Part shown: piece after piece, positions 34,101 through 41,777 of the stretch
How the letters are laid out: each line of letters begins with the position of its first letter
Position numbering within the stretch: position 1 is the stretch's first letter
Source: Sternotherus odoratus
Lineage: Eukaryota; Chordata; Testudines; Kinosternidae
Assembly: GCA_032164245.1 (NCBI GenBank)
Contig: JAVMKO010000005.1
Span: 47,756,193-47,820,192 of the forward strand
Direction: 5' to 3'
Length of the DNA: 64,000 bases
The notes under the pieces: generated by a model
Databases searched by the model: none
What the model was told of the DNA's origin: nothing
The model's input: the letters and a program-made list of their open reading frames with translations, nothing else
Translations under genes and position numbers: made by a program

Positions 34101-37100
34101 GCCGTTGGGAATGCTGGATGGACGGTGCCATGGGAGTGTAGAGAATCACTGCTAGAGCTAGGCAAATGCCCTCTCCCCTCCCCCGGGGAAATTTTGAACA
34201 TTTTTCTTCATTTCCCCCCAAAATTTCCAACGAACTCTTTTGTCAGAGAAAAATTGAATTGCGAAACCCCCAAACGGTGAGGAAAAATAGAACATTTTTT
34301 GGAAACCCTTCCCCCCCCCCCCCGCCCCGCCCCCGCCTCCCAACAAAAAAACCCTGGAAAAGGTCAACGCACAAGAAAATTTGTGTGCTGACCATTTTGA
34401 GGAAAACATTCCAAGCTGCTGTAAGGATTACCGAGATCTAGCATTGACCAGATGTGTAATAAATTGGTGTATTTTTCTCTCTACCGTCACATGATGTCGC
34501 TATTTGACGGATTTAGTTAGGAATGTGCCCTCCAGAGCGCTGGGTGAACAGACCAGATATTAAACATCCCACAAATTAGAGCCAAGATGTCCAAAACACA
34601 AACCCTCCTAAACAGAGTTACACACCCAGACCCACCCAGACAGCTACTCACGTAGGCAGATATCCACCAAGAAGATGACGTAAACCAGCAGCTCTCGCAG
34701 CGTGGTCTTTACATACAGCTCTCGGTCTTCAGCGGTATTCTCAGTCAGAGTTGTCCCCCAGAGGCCTGTAAAGCATAGAGCAGCACTGGGTGAATTTAGG
34801 GTGAGATTGTCAGAGGATGCCCATAGAAAAGTCCTTGGAAACTGTTGGCACCACAGACCCACAGAATAAAGTGATGAAGCACATGGAGGGCGGTGAAAGT
34901 GTCACTCATCCCAGCAGAGCATGGGGCTTTGTGCTCATCTAGTACAGCGGTTCTCAAACTTGTTGAGACCGCGACCCCTTTTCCTGCTCCAGCAGCGCGA
35001 CCCCTCCACCGAAAAGCTGCCGAATTAAAAAAAAACCCAAAAAAAACGCTCGGACCCCCTCTGCGCGCCGGCTCCAAGTCCCCGCCGCGGGCGGGCTTCT
35101 GGCTGCGCCCCAACCCCAGTCCCCGCCGTGAGTTGTGGCGGCAGGAGCTCGCAACCCCCTGGGGAACACTCGGCGACCCCCTGGGGGGTCGCGACCCCCA
35201 GTTTGAGAAACCTTGATCTAGTAGCTGGTCCACATAAGAGGATAAGAATCTACTACAGGGGCCAGCTGAGGGGGTTGTTCCTTTAGCTCAAGTGATGGAC
35301 ACTCTTGCTTTTCATGCTGAAGGGACCTGGTTAAGGCCCTACTGTTGACAGCCTAAGTGGGGCCATCTGACAAGCTTGTCCATCCCATGCTGGCAGCACA
35401 CCTCAGTCCTGATCCGGCAAGACGTGCCTCGCAGTCACTCTCTCTTCCCTGTTGGCAATCGCGTTCCCATCTGCGCCATCAGTATGCCCAACACCACGAC
35501 CCTGCCTCTCAGCTGAGCCCCTCAGAACCTCCCTTCCCCCCTCTGCCTGTCTCCATCAGGCCCCGTCAGCCCCTCCCTCCTGTCTCTAGCCTCCTTCTCT
35601 GGCCCCCGCCCTCCCCATCAGGGCTCGGCAAAGGCCGCAGGAGAACATTCCCCCTGTGTGATGGGCAGTGCACTGGTGTTGGGCTGGCAGGAGGCAGACC
35701 AAGCCCTGTCAGTCTGAGCAGTGGCAGCTCTGTGGGACACGGATCCTGCCGGGTCTCCGTATGTGGAAGAGCAAGTGCCTGGCAGGGTGGGAAGAGGGCA
35801 TCTGAAAGGCAGGTCATCCATGTGATGACACTGACTGCCCAGGCAGGGCTTCCCTAGCTCAGCTGCATCCAGACCGGGTGCTCCAGGGACAGCGTTGGCC
35901 TTCCTGCATCTCTCCAACAGCACCCCAAATCTCTGGGCCTGGGTGATGCACAAACCCTGAGGAGCCCCTTGGGGAGACTCACACACCTTGAATCCAAACC
36001 CTGGGGCTGGGTGGAAATCGAGGCCCAGCTCCTCCACGGGTGTCAGCTGATGTGGCTTGATTGACTTCAATGCAATTTACACCCCAGAGGGGCTGGAGTT
36101 AATTCTGTGTCCTGAGCCCCTGTTCACTTGACAGGGTGGAGGCAGCTTGTTGAGCATCGCCTAATGCTTGATCAGGCAGAATGGAGCTTTTTCCTCCCAC
36201 GACCCTGACAGCACGCAGCTAATGAACTGCCTGAGTCCATCAAAGCGCTTCTCCCTCTAATGGGTCCTTTGTGTGATCACTCAAACTTTCACCCACACAC
36301 GTCTAAACTTCCACTTGAAAGCCGAGCGGCTTAATTCACAACAGCCATCACACGGGTCCTCGCTCCTTTCAGATGGCCCCAGTCCCTGTGCACACCTGGG
36401 GCGGAGAGATGGGCACAGCTCCGCCTGATCAAAGCCTGAATACCCTGAGTGCTCTCTGACAGAAAGAGGATGGGCATTCGCTCTGGGGTGTGCCAGCATG
36501 GTGCAGTGGCGTGCGCTCACTCCCTGCTGTCCACTCCGAGCCCAGCTGAAGTACGGTGCGTGCGAGTGACCCAGTGAGGAGAACATCGGCGTGAAGTGTC
36601 TCCAAACCAGAGATGGGTTTCCCATCAAAACCCTGCAGGCAAAGGCCCCTGAGCTCGGGGGGGTGGAGGAGGGAGTGGAAGCCAAATCTAGATCCGGGGT
36701 GAAATTTCACAGCTCTACCAGCTCAAAGAAAACCCTGGATGTGAGGAGCAGCTCAGCGTCAAGGAGGGGAAATGGTTCTTCGCTTAAGGCACTAGAGTGG
36801 GATTTGAGGGATTGGGGTTCATTTCCTGGCCATGCCCTAAACTCTGTGTGACCTTGGACAAGTCACTCTGTGCCCCATCTCTGAAATAGGAGCGATACTC
36901 CCTGTGTCTGTCTCCTCTATTTAGACTCCTCAGGGCAGGGACTGGCTCTTTCTAATGACATGGCTGTGCTGGGAGAGTACGTCTCCTCAACCTGGAATTT
37001 CCCTGTGCGAGCTCTGATGGAACTAGCACCCTAAAAACAGGGTTAAAGGTCTGGATCTCCACCATGCAGATGGGGCCTCATCTCACCCCCCAGCCCCTTG

Positions 37101-40100
37101 TTTTCTGCCCTAATATTCTGTGCACATATAGGTATCTGCTCTGGTAACCCACAACAGGTTCCTGTGCCCAGGACATGGGGTTTGCTCCATCCTAACTCAA
37201 ACCAGTGTGGGCTGCAGTAAGGACTACAGGGCTGGTCTTTCCTCTGAGATAGCTCCTGAGTGGTCATGCTGGGCTCTGGATCGCGTTCCAAGTGTCAGTC
37301 CATATATCTCCTGTAGCTACTTCACAGGGAAGTGATGCTTAATCCTCAATGATTATCAAGCACTTCAAAATCTTTGGATGCCAGAGGTGAAAGGATTTCT
37401 CCGGGTAATGTTAATAACAGGAGCAAGCAGAGCTGTGAGGACGTGAATACCCTGTTTCCCCAAGGACTGAGATTTTGACATTTGCCTTTGTTGCAATTAG
37501 GAGCAAACCCACAAATTCCCCTCTCCCCCCAATTGTTTTGAGTTGATCAAAATGTTCTGGTTTGATGCTGCCTTTTTTTTAAAGTATTACACTGGAATGT
37601 GGCTACAATGCACCTGGTACAAAACTTGAAGCAAATGTTCTCTGCCAACTGAAAAATCTAAATGGTTCACTCGGAAAGCATTAAAACATGACATTTCAAC
37701 ACTGTCCAACGTCTCCCGCCCTGCTGCCTTTCCCCTCCCAGAATGAAATTTTGGCAAAACCTCTATGGTGCTATGAAGTGTAAGGACTTCAGCGGAAAGA
37801 GATGGTCTGTCGGAAAATGGACCTGTCCCAGTGTGAGTGTCCAGGAGGCGCCAGCGGGCTTTCTGTCCCTGGAGAGCAGGGAATGGAAGCACTTTGCACT
37901 GCTCTCAAGAGACCGGACCCTCGTCAATGATCACATCTGTCCTGAGGGGTCCCGTATGGAGCTGTGGCCGTGGCTTCAGACACAGGCCATGGGGCTTAAG
38001 AGCAGGGTAGAAGAGAAAGGATCCCCAAAGCCTGCTCCTCGCCTCCCTCCCAAATCCATTCAGTCAACGGGCCCAGGCTCAGGTGATGTAAACTGGGACC
38101 TCTCCTTTGACTTCACTGGAGCGACCTTCATTCAGACCAGCTGGGGATCTTGTCTCCCCTGCAGCCCAGAGCAGGTTGTGCACTGCTCAGTAATTCAAGT
38201 TCCCCTTTCAGTGAGCACAATACATCTGCAAACATCACCTGCAACCAAACCAACACGGGGCTCCGGGCGCGCAGGACACGGCAGCTGCCATGAGAACCCA
38301 CACCAGGGGCCCATAACGGGGAAAAGCTGAGCTAACTCCCAGGCAGGGTGGCGTACATCCCGGGGCATGTTTGGGTGGGGAAGGTCAATAACACTGGGCC
38401 CGTTTATCAGCTATGAGATCCCGCAGGCGTCTGCCGCTTCTTGGGGCAGCGGGGAACGAGGGGGAAGAGACAGAAGAGGATCAAGGAAAGAGTGGCAGAG
38501 GTGGGGAGATAAAGGGGACAAGCTCCACAGCAGGGGGCAATGGGCACTGAAGTCATTGCAACAACACTGAGTTACACCAGCTGAGATATGGCTTGGAAAA
38601 AGAAACAATGAGCGTGATTCCTCAGTGCAACCACAGGGCTGGGATTTGGAGATTGGCTCAGCTCTTATCCCCCCGGGATCTACCTACCCTAAGTCCTATT
38701 AGCACAGCATCTAAGCACCTCCCAATCCTCCCACTCCCGGTGGCCTTGCAGATGGGGAACTAAGGCCTGGAGAGGTGATGAGTCACCCAGGAAGTCTGTC
38801 GTAGAGCCTGGAATTCAAACTGGATCTCAAAAATCCCAGGTTGGCCCCCAAACCACTGGCCCATCCTCCCTCTCTGTAACAAAACGGTGTAGCAGAACTC
38901 CTTCTTACATGGGATCTGCGCTGAGGGTGACAGCTTCTTCAAGGCCACCACCTCTCCCCAAGTCGTAAAGCCATCCAAGCCCACCCCCGACTTTAACCTA
39001 TGGCTTAGAAAATACGTCTTTCCCCAGATGCAGGAAAGTTACCCACCACCTGCCTGTCCCACTGCCTGGCTCTCCTCGGGACACTTCTGCCAACTGGAAA
39101 GCTGCTGTGTCGGGGACTGAGTTCTATCAGGACTTTGTTTTCCCGTGTATTTCTAAATAGGCAACCAACCTCATTCCCAATTACTGAGGGACACTCTCCA
39201 CTCATTGCTCTATTTTGCTTTCCACAACCAAATCCCTGTACAGCTTTTCATGAGTGATGTACCTGACTTTTCAGATTCTAATACCTAAACCGCATTGTTA
39301 AATCTAGTCACCTAAATTCGGGTTATTGCTCATTATGTACTCTAGGTATCATATGACTTTTGAAAGCTAACTTTATATTTGGGGATAATCTAAGCCCTAT
39401 ACCCAGATGTACGGACACTGTTTTCCCCGCCTATGGATTATATATTTTTTAAACATTAACTTTAATAAAAAGATTGAAATTGTTCTCCACACCATCAGCA
39501 CCCTCCCAGGGGACAGGATGGAAGGAGACTCAAGACCAGGCGAGCCCTGCATTATAAGCAGTTTCTCCATGTATAAGGCGCAGTGAGAATTCATTAATTA
39601 GTATCTGCAAGTGCCAGAGGATGCAAAGGGCTAGCTTCAGGTCAAGTGTCATTACTAAACTATACATGAGTAAGGGCTGAGCCAAAGCCCATTGAAGTCA
39701 ATGGGAGGTTTTCTATTGACTTCCTCCGGCTTTGGATCAGATCCTGATGGCCTGCTCTGTACAGGGGTAATCTTCGCCTACGGGGACAATACTGGATGAG
39801 TCAGGGAGGGAGGGGAGGAGATGACGGTACCAGGGGGATTTTCACTCTCATTTCTTTGCCATCAGCATTACACAGAGATCGTATCTGGAAAGGGATTTTT
39901 GTTTTTGAATTATTGATCTCTCGGTTTTCAAGCATCGCATTGTAATTGGGTCACAGCACCCCGAGCAAAGGAGGAGTCCTGTGGGGATTGCAGGCCTCAG
40001 AATAAAGCAAAGTAAATAATGCATTAGCCTACCATCCCCTGTAGGCACATTCCTCCTCTCTCAGCCTCTGTTTCCAGTTGTGCTACTGGGTCGGGGAGGT

Positions 40101-41585
40101 CTACATCCCAGTGCCATTGAGGGATGCCATCAATTGCTCTAGAGACCCAACCCAACTCCTATCAAAATCAGTGGGAAAACTCCATGCGTGTTGGATCTTG
40201 CTCTAAATGGCAGCCCAGAAACTTTGACAATATACACTATGGACATCATATGGCTGGTCTAGACCTGAACAGGTTAGACAGACACCTGTCAGAGATGCTC
40301 TAGACATACTCAATCCTCCTTCGGTGCAGGGAATGGACTAGACGACCTCTTGAGGTCCCTTTCAGCCCTGCATATCCATGTCTTACACACATATGTTACA
40401 GTGGCTACATTTGCACAAGGGTTGTATTAGAAACCGTGATTAGAACACCACAGAATTTACAGCTGGCGGAGAAAATGACTAGGTTATGTTGCCAGCTCAT
40501 TGGCCACCCGTGCAGGGTTTCCCTCCTACAGTTTAATGTATTCTCCTGCCTGGTGGTTAATTTTTCAAGCCATGGGGCATCATCCCTTTTGGTGGGAGAT
40601 ACTCTGAAATCGACTACAGCCCACTGCCCGGAGCTACCCCAAGATGTAGCCTAAATTAGCGTTTCTAGCTTTTAGCCCCCTTATTGTTCCATCTATCCCC
40701 AGTGCCAGCCTAAACAATTCCCATCTCCCTGCATGCCCTCCCCCCGGTTATCTTTTAGCAAAGCCATGTACATAGAGCTCTTATGCTCATTCCCTATAGA
40801 TTAACCCCCCCTCCCCCGTCCAATAGTGTCGTGGCTTTTCATCTTCCAGGTTTAGACACACACACATATATAGCAACTGTTGATGTAGGGGTCACTACTA
40901 TCTCTTCTAGAATAAAAATCCTCTAGGGATGGCATCTTGTCTAATTCCTAGATTAGGGGTTTGGAATCAGGATGCCTAGATTCTATTCTAGGCTGTGACC
41001 TGGAGCAAGCCCCTTAGCCTTTCTGCACCTCGGTTTCCCCATCTGTAAAATGGGGGCAATGGCTACACCACAGAGATAAGGCAGGGAGTGTGGGATCAGG
41101 ACTCCTGGGTTCTGCCCCTGGAGCTGCCACGGATTCATTGCCTGACCTCAGACAGAACATGTTACCGCAGCGCTGGGTATGACTATGTGTAGCTTTCCAT
41201 GTTACACAGCTGCTCTAACGGCTCTCAGCTCCCGGGGCTGCTCTTCACCTGGCTTTATAAACACATTCTAACCAGCCCCCAAAGTTTTACCTCGGATGCC
41301 TTTGAAGACATAGAAGCAGCACCTGGGCAAGGGTTTCTTCTTTACGTCCTCCGCCGCCTTCTTCTCTTCTTGGTAGGGAAGGGCGTCCCCCAGCTTCTCA
41401 ATGTTCTCGTAGGGGTTCTCCAGAATGGCCTTGGGGTTGTAGATGGCTCGGATCTTCAGAGAGGCGGAGGGGGAGCCATTGTAAACAGGATTGTCCCACG
41501 CTTTCTTCCCCAGGGTCTCTAGCTCGTGCTCCTCTTGCGCTCGAAAGTGGCTCTCGGCTCGGTTGTTTAGCCGGGAGGAGCTCAT
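9892..41585 (-). CDS. PKD2L1: PKD2L1, polycystin-2-like 1 cation channel (15-exon gene model)
   Basis: PKD2L1 (TRPP family) is a calcium-permeable non-selective cation channel. It is known from cerebrospinal-fluid-contacting neurons, cilia and, with PKD1L3, acid-sensing cells. I joined 15 exons by eye: 41585-41291, 34765-34652, 31466-31339, 30243-29990, 27885-27661, 25209-24981, 24614-24444, 22832-22651, 20071-19951, 18901-18803, 17850-17729, 14864-14747, 12524-12388, 10911-10764, 10110-9892. Every junction has GT/AG and the phases agree, giving about 853 codons (human 805). Domain order is N-tail (1-98), S1 (about 115-136), extracellular polycystin/TOP domain (about 137-345), S2-S6 (about 350-585), EF-hand loop (663-674) and coiled coil (about 733-770). 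No frameshift or internal stop is seen, so the gene looks intact. Residues match PKD2L1 better than PKD2 or PKD2L2, notably the AWDNPVY motif near the N-terminus. The last exon is the least certain part. The gene stands alone in the window. Confidence 0.93.
10764..10911 (-). CDS. PKD2L1: PKD2L1 exon 14 (C-terminal coiled coil)
   Basis: About residues 732-781. It encodes [18 protein letters not shown] and continues with a regular leucine/isoleucine heptad pattern to [11 protein letters not shown]. In the family this is the coiled coil that drives subunit assembly. The acceptor TCTTCCGCAG and donor AAG|GTCAGT leave phase 0. Confidence 0.9.
11044..11660 (-). mobile_element. CR1 LINE 3' fragment
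   Basis: In PKD2L1 intron 13. The left edge catagaatcacaaaatatcag and the terms ggttggaagg, ccactcaaagcaggac and ctctcctcataaatc are the reverse complement of the CR1 3' end. The minus-strand frame reads the CR1 RT C-terminal region (for example [17 protein letters not shown]). It is about 600 bp and truncated at its 5' end, as is normal for CR1. Confidence 0.92.
12388..12524 (-). CDS. PKD2L1: PKD2L1 exon 13 (linker after EF-hand)
   Basis: Residues 687-731 plus two bases. It begins [16 protein letters not shown] and ends with SEEEFQ followed by AT|GTGGGT. I chose this donor rather than reading on because it restores the phase of exon 14 and aligns EEFQI-LLRRV with human EEFYM-LTRRV. The middle is variable and polar, as in other species. 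Confidence 0.87.
13150..14150. repeat. Array of palindromic 200-250 bp units inside the hAT-type element
   Basis: Units alternate between ccagcctgggtgtaggaa/cccaggctggcagcgg hairpins and 'aaagcggcagc'/'gctgccgctttggg' blocks. About five copies can be followed, each diverged. The whole stretch can fold into successive long hairpins. Confidence 0.75.
14214..14300. mobile_element. Tigger-like end fragment
   Basis: The sequence gacgcttgattatccggg ... ggataatcgagagtctag repeats the end motif of the complete Tigger-like element at 28944-29228. It is nested in the larger hAT-type element. Confidence 0.55.
14747..14864 (-). CDS. PKD2L1: PKD2L1 exon 12 (EF-hand)
   Basis: Residues 647-686. It encodes [15 protein letters not shown], then the EF-hand loop [12 protein letters not shown] (about 663-674), with acidic or Asn ligands at loop positions 1, 3, 5, 9 and 12, so a canonical calcium loop. 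The donor AGG|GTAAAG lies only 35 bases from a hAT-type insertion. Confidence 0.94.
15265..15696. mobile_element. Penelope-like insertion with inverted arms and expanded centre
   Basis: In PKD2L1 intron 11. The left arm (about 15265-15345) is in reverse orientation (gtagccgtgtaagtctgg, gtcctgtggcaccttaaag). The right arm (about 15610-15696) is forward (gtgggtattagcccacgaaag, ggtgccacaggactctttg). A 13-bp direct repeat cttcaaccttctg flanks it at 15252-15264 and 15697-15709. The centre is a degenerate tandem array of actaactaaag-type units. Confidence 0.75.
15340..15602 (+). repeat. Tandem array of (aaagactacta acta)-type units
   Basis: More than a dozen variants of aaagacta, ctaacta and actacta follow each other. 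A second copy of ttgcagaagtgacaaagag with gtcctgtggcacctta interrupts at about 15458-15490, showing that part of the arm was duplicated with the array. Confidence 0.85.
16362..16591. mobile_element. Short inverted-repeat element, 'gtctacactg' family
   Basis: Ends read gggcttgtctacactg (about 16367-16382) and cagtgtagactagccc (about 16570-16585), almost perfect inverted repeats. The interior has a C-run at 16425-16434. It sits in intron 11 directly beside the next hAT element. Confidence 0.7.
16642..17287. mobile_element. Charlie-like hAT element, 646 bp
   Basis: The ends caggggtgggaaaacg and tagtttgcccacccctg are inverted. The flanks ctttataa (16634-16641) and ctttacaa (17288-17295) form an 8-bp target duplication with one mismatch. 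The interior is C-rich on the plus strand. A related copy lies at 63208-63909. Confidence 0.85.
17520..17582. repeat. Short amniote hairpin repeat fragment
   Basis: It reads gacagcaatggagctatcc, then gatttacaccgggtgaagatctggccc, a very common dispersed sequence in reptile and bird genomes. Its class is unclear to me. Confidence 0.5.
17729..17850 (-). CDS. PKD2L1: PKD2L1 exon 11 (cytosolic C-terminal domain)
   Basis: Residues 607-646. It encodes [20 protein letters not shown] followed by an acidic stretch ending EDFKNSL. It matches the human segment GYNKTLLRLRLRKERVSDVQ. The acceptor is TGACCCCAG and the donor GTAAGT. Confidence 0.92.
18803..18901 (-). CDS. PKD2L1: PKD2L1 exon 10 (end of S6)
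   Basis: Residues 574-606, 33 codons as in human. It begins [18 protein letters not shown], the family's S6 gate and post-S6 helix, and ends LSDILKQ. The donor is CAG|GTTGTA, which is weaker than the others in this gene. No better in-frame donor is visible and the next exon joins in frame. Confidence 0.93.
19951..20071 (-). CDS. PKD2L1: PKD2L1 exon 9 (pore helix, selectivity filter, S6)
   Basis: Residues 533-573. The sequence [20 protein letters not shown] carries the LGD selectivity filter (about residues 541-543); its aspartate corresponds to the human residue that sets calcium permeation. S6 begins at [13 protein letters not shown]. The exon ends in phase 0 before GTAAGT. Confidence 0.95.
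20450..20665 (-). mobile_element. MIR-type SINE fragment
   Basis: The plus strand reads cccccattttacagatggg ... aatgtcacccagcagcag, the reverse complement of the MIR core (gtaaaatgggg and the region before it). PKD2L1 intron 8. Confidence 0.7.
22651..22832 (-). CDS. PKD2L1: PKD2L1 exon 8 (S4-S5 linker, S5, start of pore loop)
   Basis: Residues 473-532 plus two bases. It encodes [18 protein letters not shown], the S5 helix ([19 protein letters not shown]) and the pore approach [10 protein letters not shown]. It lies between a TTCCCCCCTAG acceptor and a GTAAGT donor. It has no long frame of its own start to stop, so it is easily missed by simple ORF calling. Confidence 0.95.
22945..23130 (+). 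mobile_element. MIR-type SINE
   Basis: Forward core gaccttaggcaagtcactt, cctcagtttccccatctg, with a following tRNA-like 3' part. It lies in intron 7. Confidence 0.8.
24110..24283 (-). mobile_element. tRNA-derived SINE with CR1-like tail (tortoise Pol III/SINE type)
   Basis: The plus strand starts catagaatctcaaagttag (the CR1-like tail) and ends with the reverse complement of the tRNA-like head (gctcaaaccactcagcaatccctctccc). Box B and box A are recognisable on the minus strand. It lies in intron 7. Confidence 0.85.
24444..24614 (-). CDS. PKD2L1: PKD2L1 exon 7 (end of S3, S4)
   Basis: Residues 416-472, exactly 57 codons. It encodes [23 protein letters not shown] and [20 protein letters not shown], the family's S3-S4 region. 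Arginine is sparse in S4, as in other TRPP channels. The acceptor is TTTTCAG and the donor AAG|GTACCA. Confidence 0.95.
24981..25209 (-). CDS. PKD2L1: PKD2L1 exon 6 (S2 and start of S3)
   Basis: Residues 339-415. It completes the extracellular domain ([14 protein letters not shown]) and enters S2 ([18 protein letters not shown]), the [10 protein letters not shown] linker and the start of S3 ([11 protein letters not shown]). The donor GTGAGT leaves in phase 0, splitting S3 between exons 6 and 7 as in human PKD2L1. Confidence 0.95.
26052..27485 (+). mobile_element. MIR-type SINE split by a composite hAT insertion
   Basis: The left part (26052-26113, ccaggactcctgggttctc) and the right part (27452-27485, gacctagggcaaatcactt) form one MIR when the 1.3-kb block between them is removed. 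This gives an independent reading of the insertion boundaries. Confidence 0.75.
26114..27451. mobile_element. Composite of two related hAT-type units in PKD2L1 intron 5
   Basis: Outer ends are CAGGGCCGGCGACAG at 26114 and its complement ending at 27451. The flanks tatgagct (26106-26113) and tatgacct (27452-27459) form an 8-bp duplication with one mismatch. Two complete-ended subunits are inside: 26114-26488 and 26769-27451. Neither subunit shows its own target duplication. The spacer (26489-26768) is unrelated to the 12.7-kb copy. A G-run of over 20 lies at 27001-27023. Confidence 0.8.
27661..27885 (-). CDS. PKD2L1: PKD2L1 exon 5 (extracellular polycystin/TOP domain)
   Basis: Residues 264-338. 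It encodes the [15 protein letters not shown] block and [20 protein letters not shown], which are hallmarks of the polycystin domain. The acceptor is TCTGTGCAG and the donor GTAGGT. The downstream intron holds a large two-part hAT-type insertion. Confidence 0.95.
28944..29228. mobile_element. Tigger-like (TcMar) MITE, 285 bp
   Basis: The ends cagtagacgctcgattatcc and ggataatcgagagtctactg are inverted repeats, flanked by TA on both sides (28942-28943 and 29229-29230). The interior carries a piece beginning cagggccggctctggcttt that looks like another hAT end, and two C-rich direct repeats (gaaccaacaccccctcccc). PKD2L1 intron 4. Confidence 0.88.
29485..29648 (+). mobile_element. tRNA-derived SINE with CR1-like tail
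   Basis: Box A-like tagctcaatggtttgag at about 29494-29510 and box B-like ggttgtgagttcaatcc at about 29531-29547. The tail reads ggtttggactagatgatcacc and ends attctatgag, shared with CR1. PKD2L1 intron 4. Confidence 0.9.
29990..30243 (-). CDS. PKD2L1: PKD2L1 exon 4 (extracellular polycystin/TOP domain)
   Basis: Residues 180-263 plus two bases. It contains [18 protein letters not shown], the [17 protein letters not shown] segment typical of polycystins, and two cysteines (NNSCVV and SGCYDVY) that in the family form a disulfide in the extracellular domain. N-glycosylation sequons NES, NNS and NGT are visible. The acceptor is TTTTGCAG and the donor GTAAGT. Confidence 0.95.
30815..31090 (+). 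mobile_element. MIR-type SINE with a long 3' extension
   Basis: Core gacctcagccaagtcactt and ccccatctgtaaaatgggg, followed by gcaagttctctggggcag and gtacaccgtctagcgcaatgg. PKD2L1 intron 3. Confidence 0.75.
31339..31466 (-). CDS. PKD2L1: PKD2L1 exon 3 (start of extracellular polycystin/TOP domain)
   Basis: Residues 137-179. It encodes [21 protein letters not shown] and the [15 protein letters not shown] stretch, both close to human PKD2L1. The acceptor is TTCTCCTAG and the donor GTGAGT. It leaves in phase 0. The segment follows S1 and begins the large extracellular domain over the pore. Confidence 0.95.
31827..31970 (+). mobile_element. Penelope-like repeat fragment
   Basis: PKD2L1 intron 2. 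It carries catctgatgaagtgggtctt then aacccacaaaagctc, and ctgttagtctataaggtgc. The hammerhead-like core here keeps CTGATGA (31884-31890) but has AAAA where GAAA is expected (31908-31911). Confidence 0.65.
32458..32830. mobile_element. Charlie-like hAT element, 373 bp
   Basis: The ends caggggtcttcaaactt and tagtttggagacccctg are inverted. The flanks (aggccgtc and atctagtc) no longer match well, so it is older or the site was altered. The interior has tandem 'ccactgccgtgacccc' and 'gctcctctggcc' motifs. PKD2L1 intron 2. Confidence 0.75.
34652..34765 (-). CDS. PKD2L1: PKD2L1 exon 2 (S1 helix)
   Basis: Residues 99-136. Acceptor TTTACAG is followed by the [16 protein letters not shown] stretch and the first transmembrane helix [16 protein letters not shown]. 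The donor is the consensus GTGAGT at 34651. Length is 114 nt and both ends are phase 1. This is one of the most conserved parts of the polycystin family. Confidence 0.95.
34945..35215. mobile_element. hAT element, 271 bp, perfect 8-bp target duplication
   Basis: The ends cagcggttctcaaacttg and cagtttgagaaaccttg are inverted. atctagta is repeated exactly at 34937-34944 and 35216-35223. It lies 180 bases upstream of PKD2L1 exon 2 in the sense of transcription. Confidence 0.88.
35277..35350 (+). mobile_element. tRNA-like SINE remnant
   Basis: tttagctcaagtgatgga resembles box A, and gggacctggttaaggccc may be a decayed box B region. Too short to classify further. Confidence 0.4.
35351..36779. other. 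PKD2L1 intron 1, no recognised repeat
   Basis: Mostly unique-looking. The long frames at 35357-35857 and 35618-36070 lack support and sit between exons 1 and 2. Confidence 0.4.
36780..36965 (+). mobile_element. MIR-type SINE
   Basis: Core gtgaccttggacaagtcac and the downstream agactcctcagggcaggga segment. PKD2L1 intron 1. Confidence 0.7.
36966..38740. other. PKD2L1 intron 1, no recognised repeat
   Basis: A 195-codon frame at 37743-38330 has no domain and ends in low-complexity sequence; it is judged a chance frame. No repeat of known family was recognised. Confidence 0.4.
39675..39748. repeat. Palindromic dispersed repeat
   Basis: aaagcccattgaagtcaatgg and its near inverse ctattgacttc...ggctttgg form a hairpin. 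This is a very common reptile repeat; a decayed piece is also at 22010-22040. Confidence 0.6.
40250..40378 (+). mobile_element. CR1 LINE 3' end fragment
   Basis: gaacaggttagacagacacc, then ggaatggactagacgacctc and aggtccctttcagccct. PKD2L1 intron 1. Confidence 0.8.
40955..41110 (+). mobile_element. MIR-type SINE
   Basis: gacctggagcaagcccctt, then cctcggtttccccatctg and aaaatgggggcaatgg. PKD2L1 intron 1, close to exon 1. Confidence 0.75.
41291..41585 (-). CDS. PKD2L1: PKD2L1 exon 1 (start codon, N-terminal cytosolic tail)
   Basis: Codes residues 1-98 plus one base of codon 99. The ATG at 41585 sits in a good Kozak context (CCGCCATGA). The frame is open to a GTAAAA donor at 41290. Motifs seen are [15 protein letters not shown], equivalent to the PKD2L1 N-terminal AWDNPAY segment, and [11 protein letters not shown] at the exon end, equivalent to CCLHICQGIRG in the human protein. 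The tail is longer than the human one and rich in charged residues. It acts on the cytosolic side of the membrane. Confidence 0.9.
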
Positions 41586-41770
41586 GGCGGTTCACCAGGG
41601 AGCGATAGGCTTTTAATTCACTCGCCGGTGCAAACTGCCTGGAGGCAGAAATTCAAAGCGGGAGAAGACGAGTAACTTGAAGGGAACTTGTCAGAGTCAG
41701 GGAGCCCCTTTGCCAGGGGAGTCCTGACCGGCTGAGCACTGGATGCGGGTAGGCTCGGTCTCTCTCTCTC

Positions 41771-41777
41771 TTTTATA
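41771..41777 (-). promoter_or_regulatory. TATA box of PKD2L1
   Basis: On the minus strand this reads TATAAAA, about 190 bases upstream of the start codon at 41585. If used, transcription would start near 41740-41745 and give a 5' UTR of about 155-160 bases. A CT/GA-rich run flanks it. I see no CpG-island character here, which fits a tissue-restricted gene. Confidence 0.6.

Noticed and set aside
37743..38330. 195-codon open frame in PKD2L1 intron 1
   Set aside because: Opposite strand to the gene, no recognisable domain, and no flanking splice sites that join to anything.
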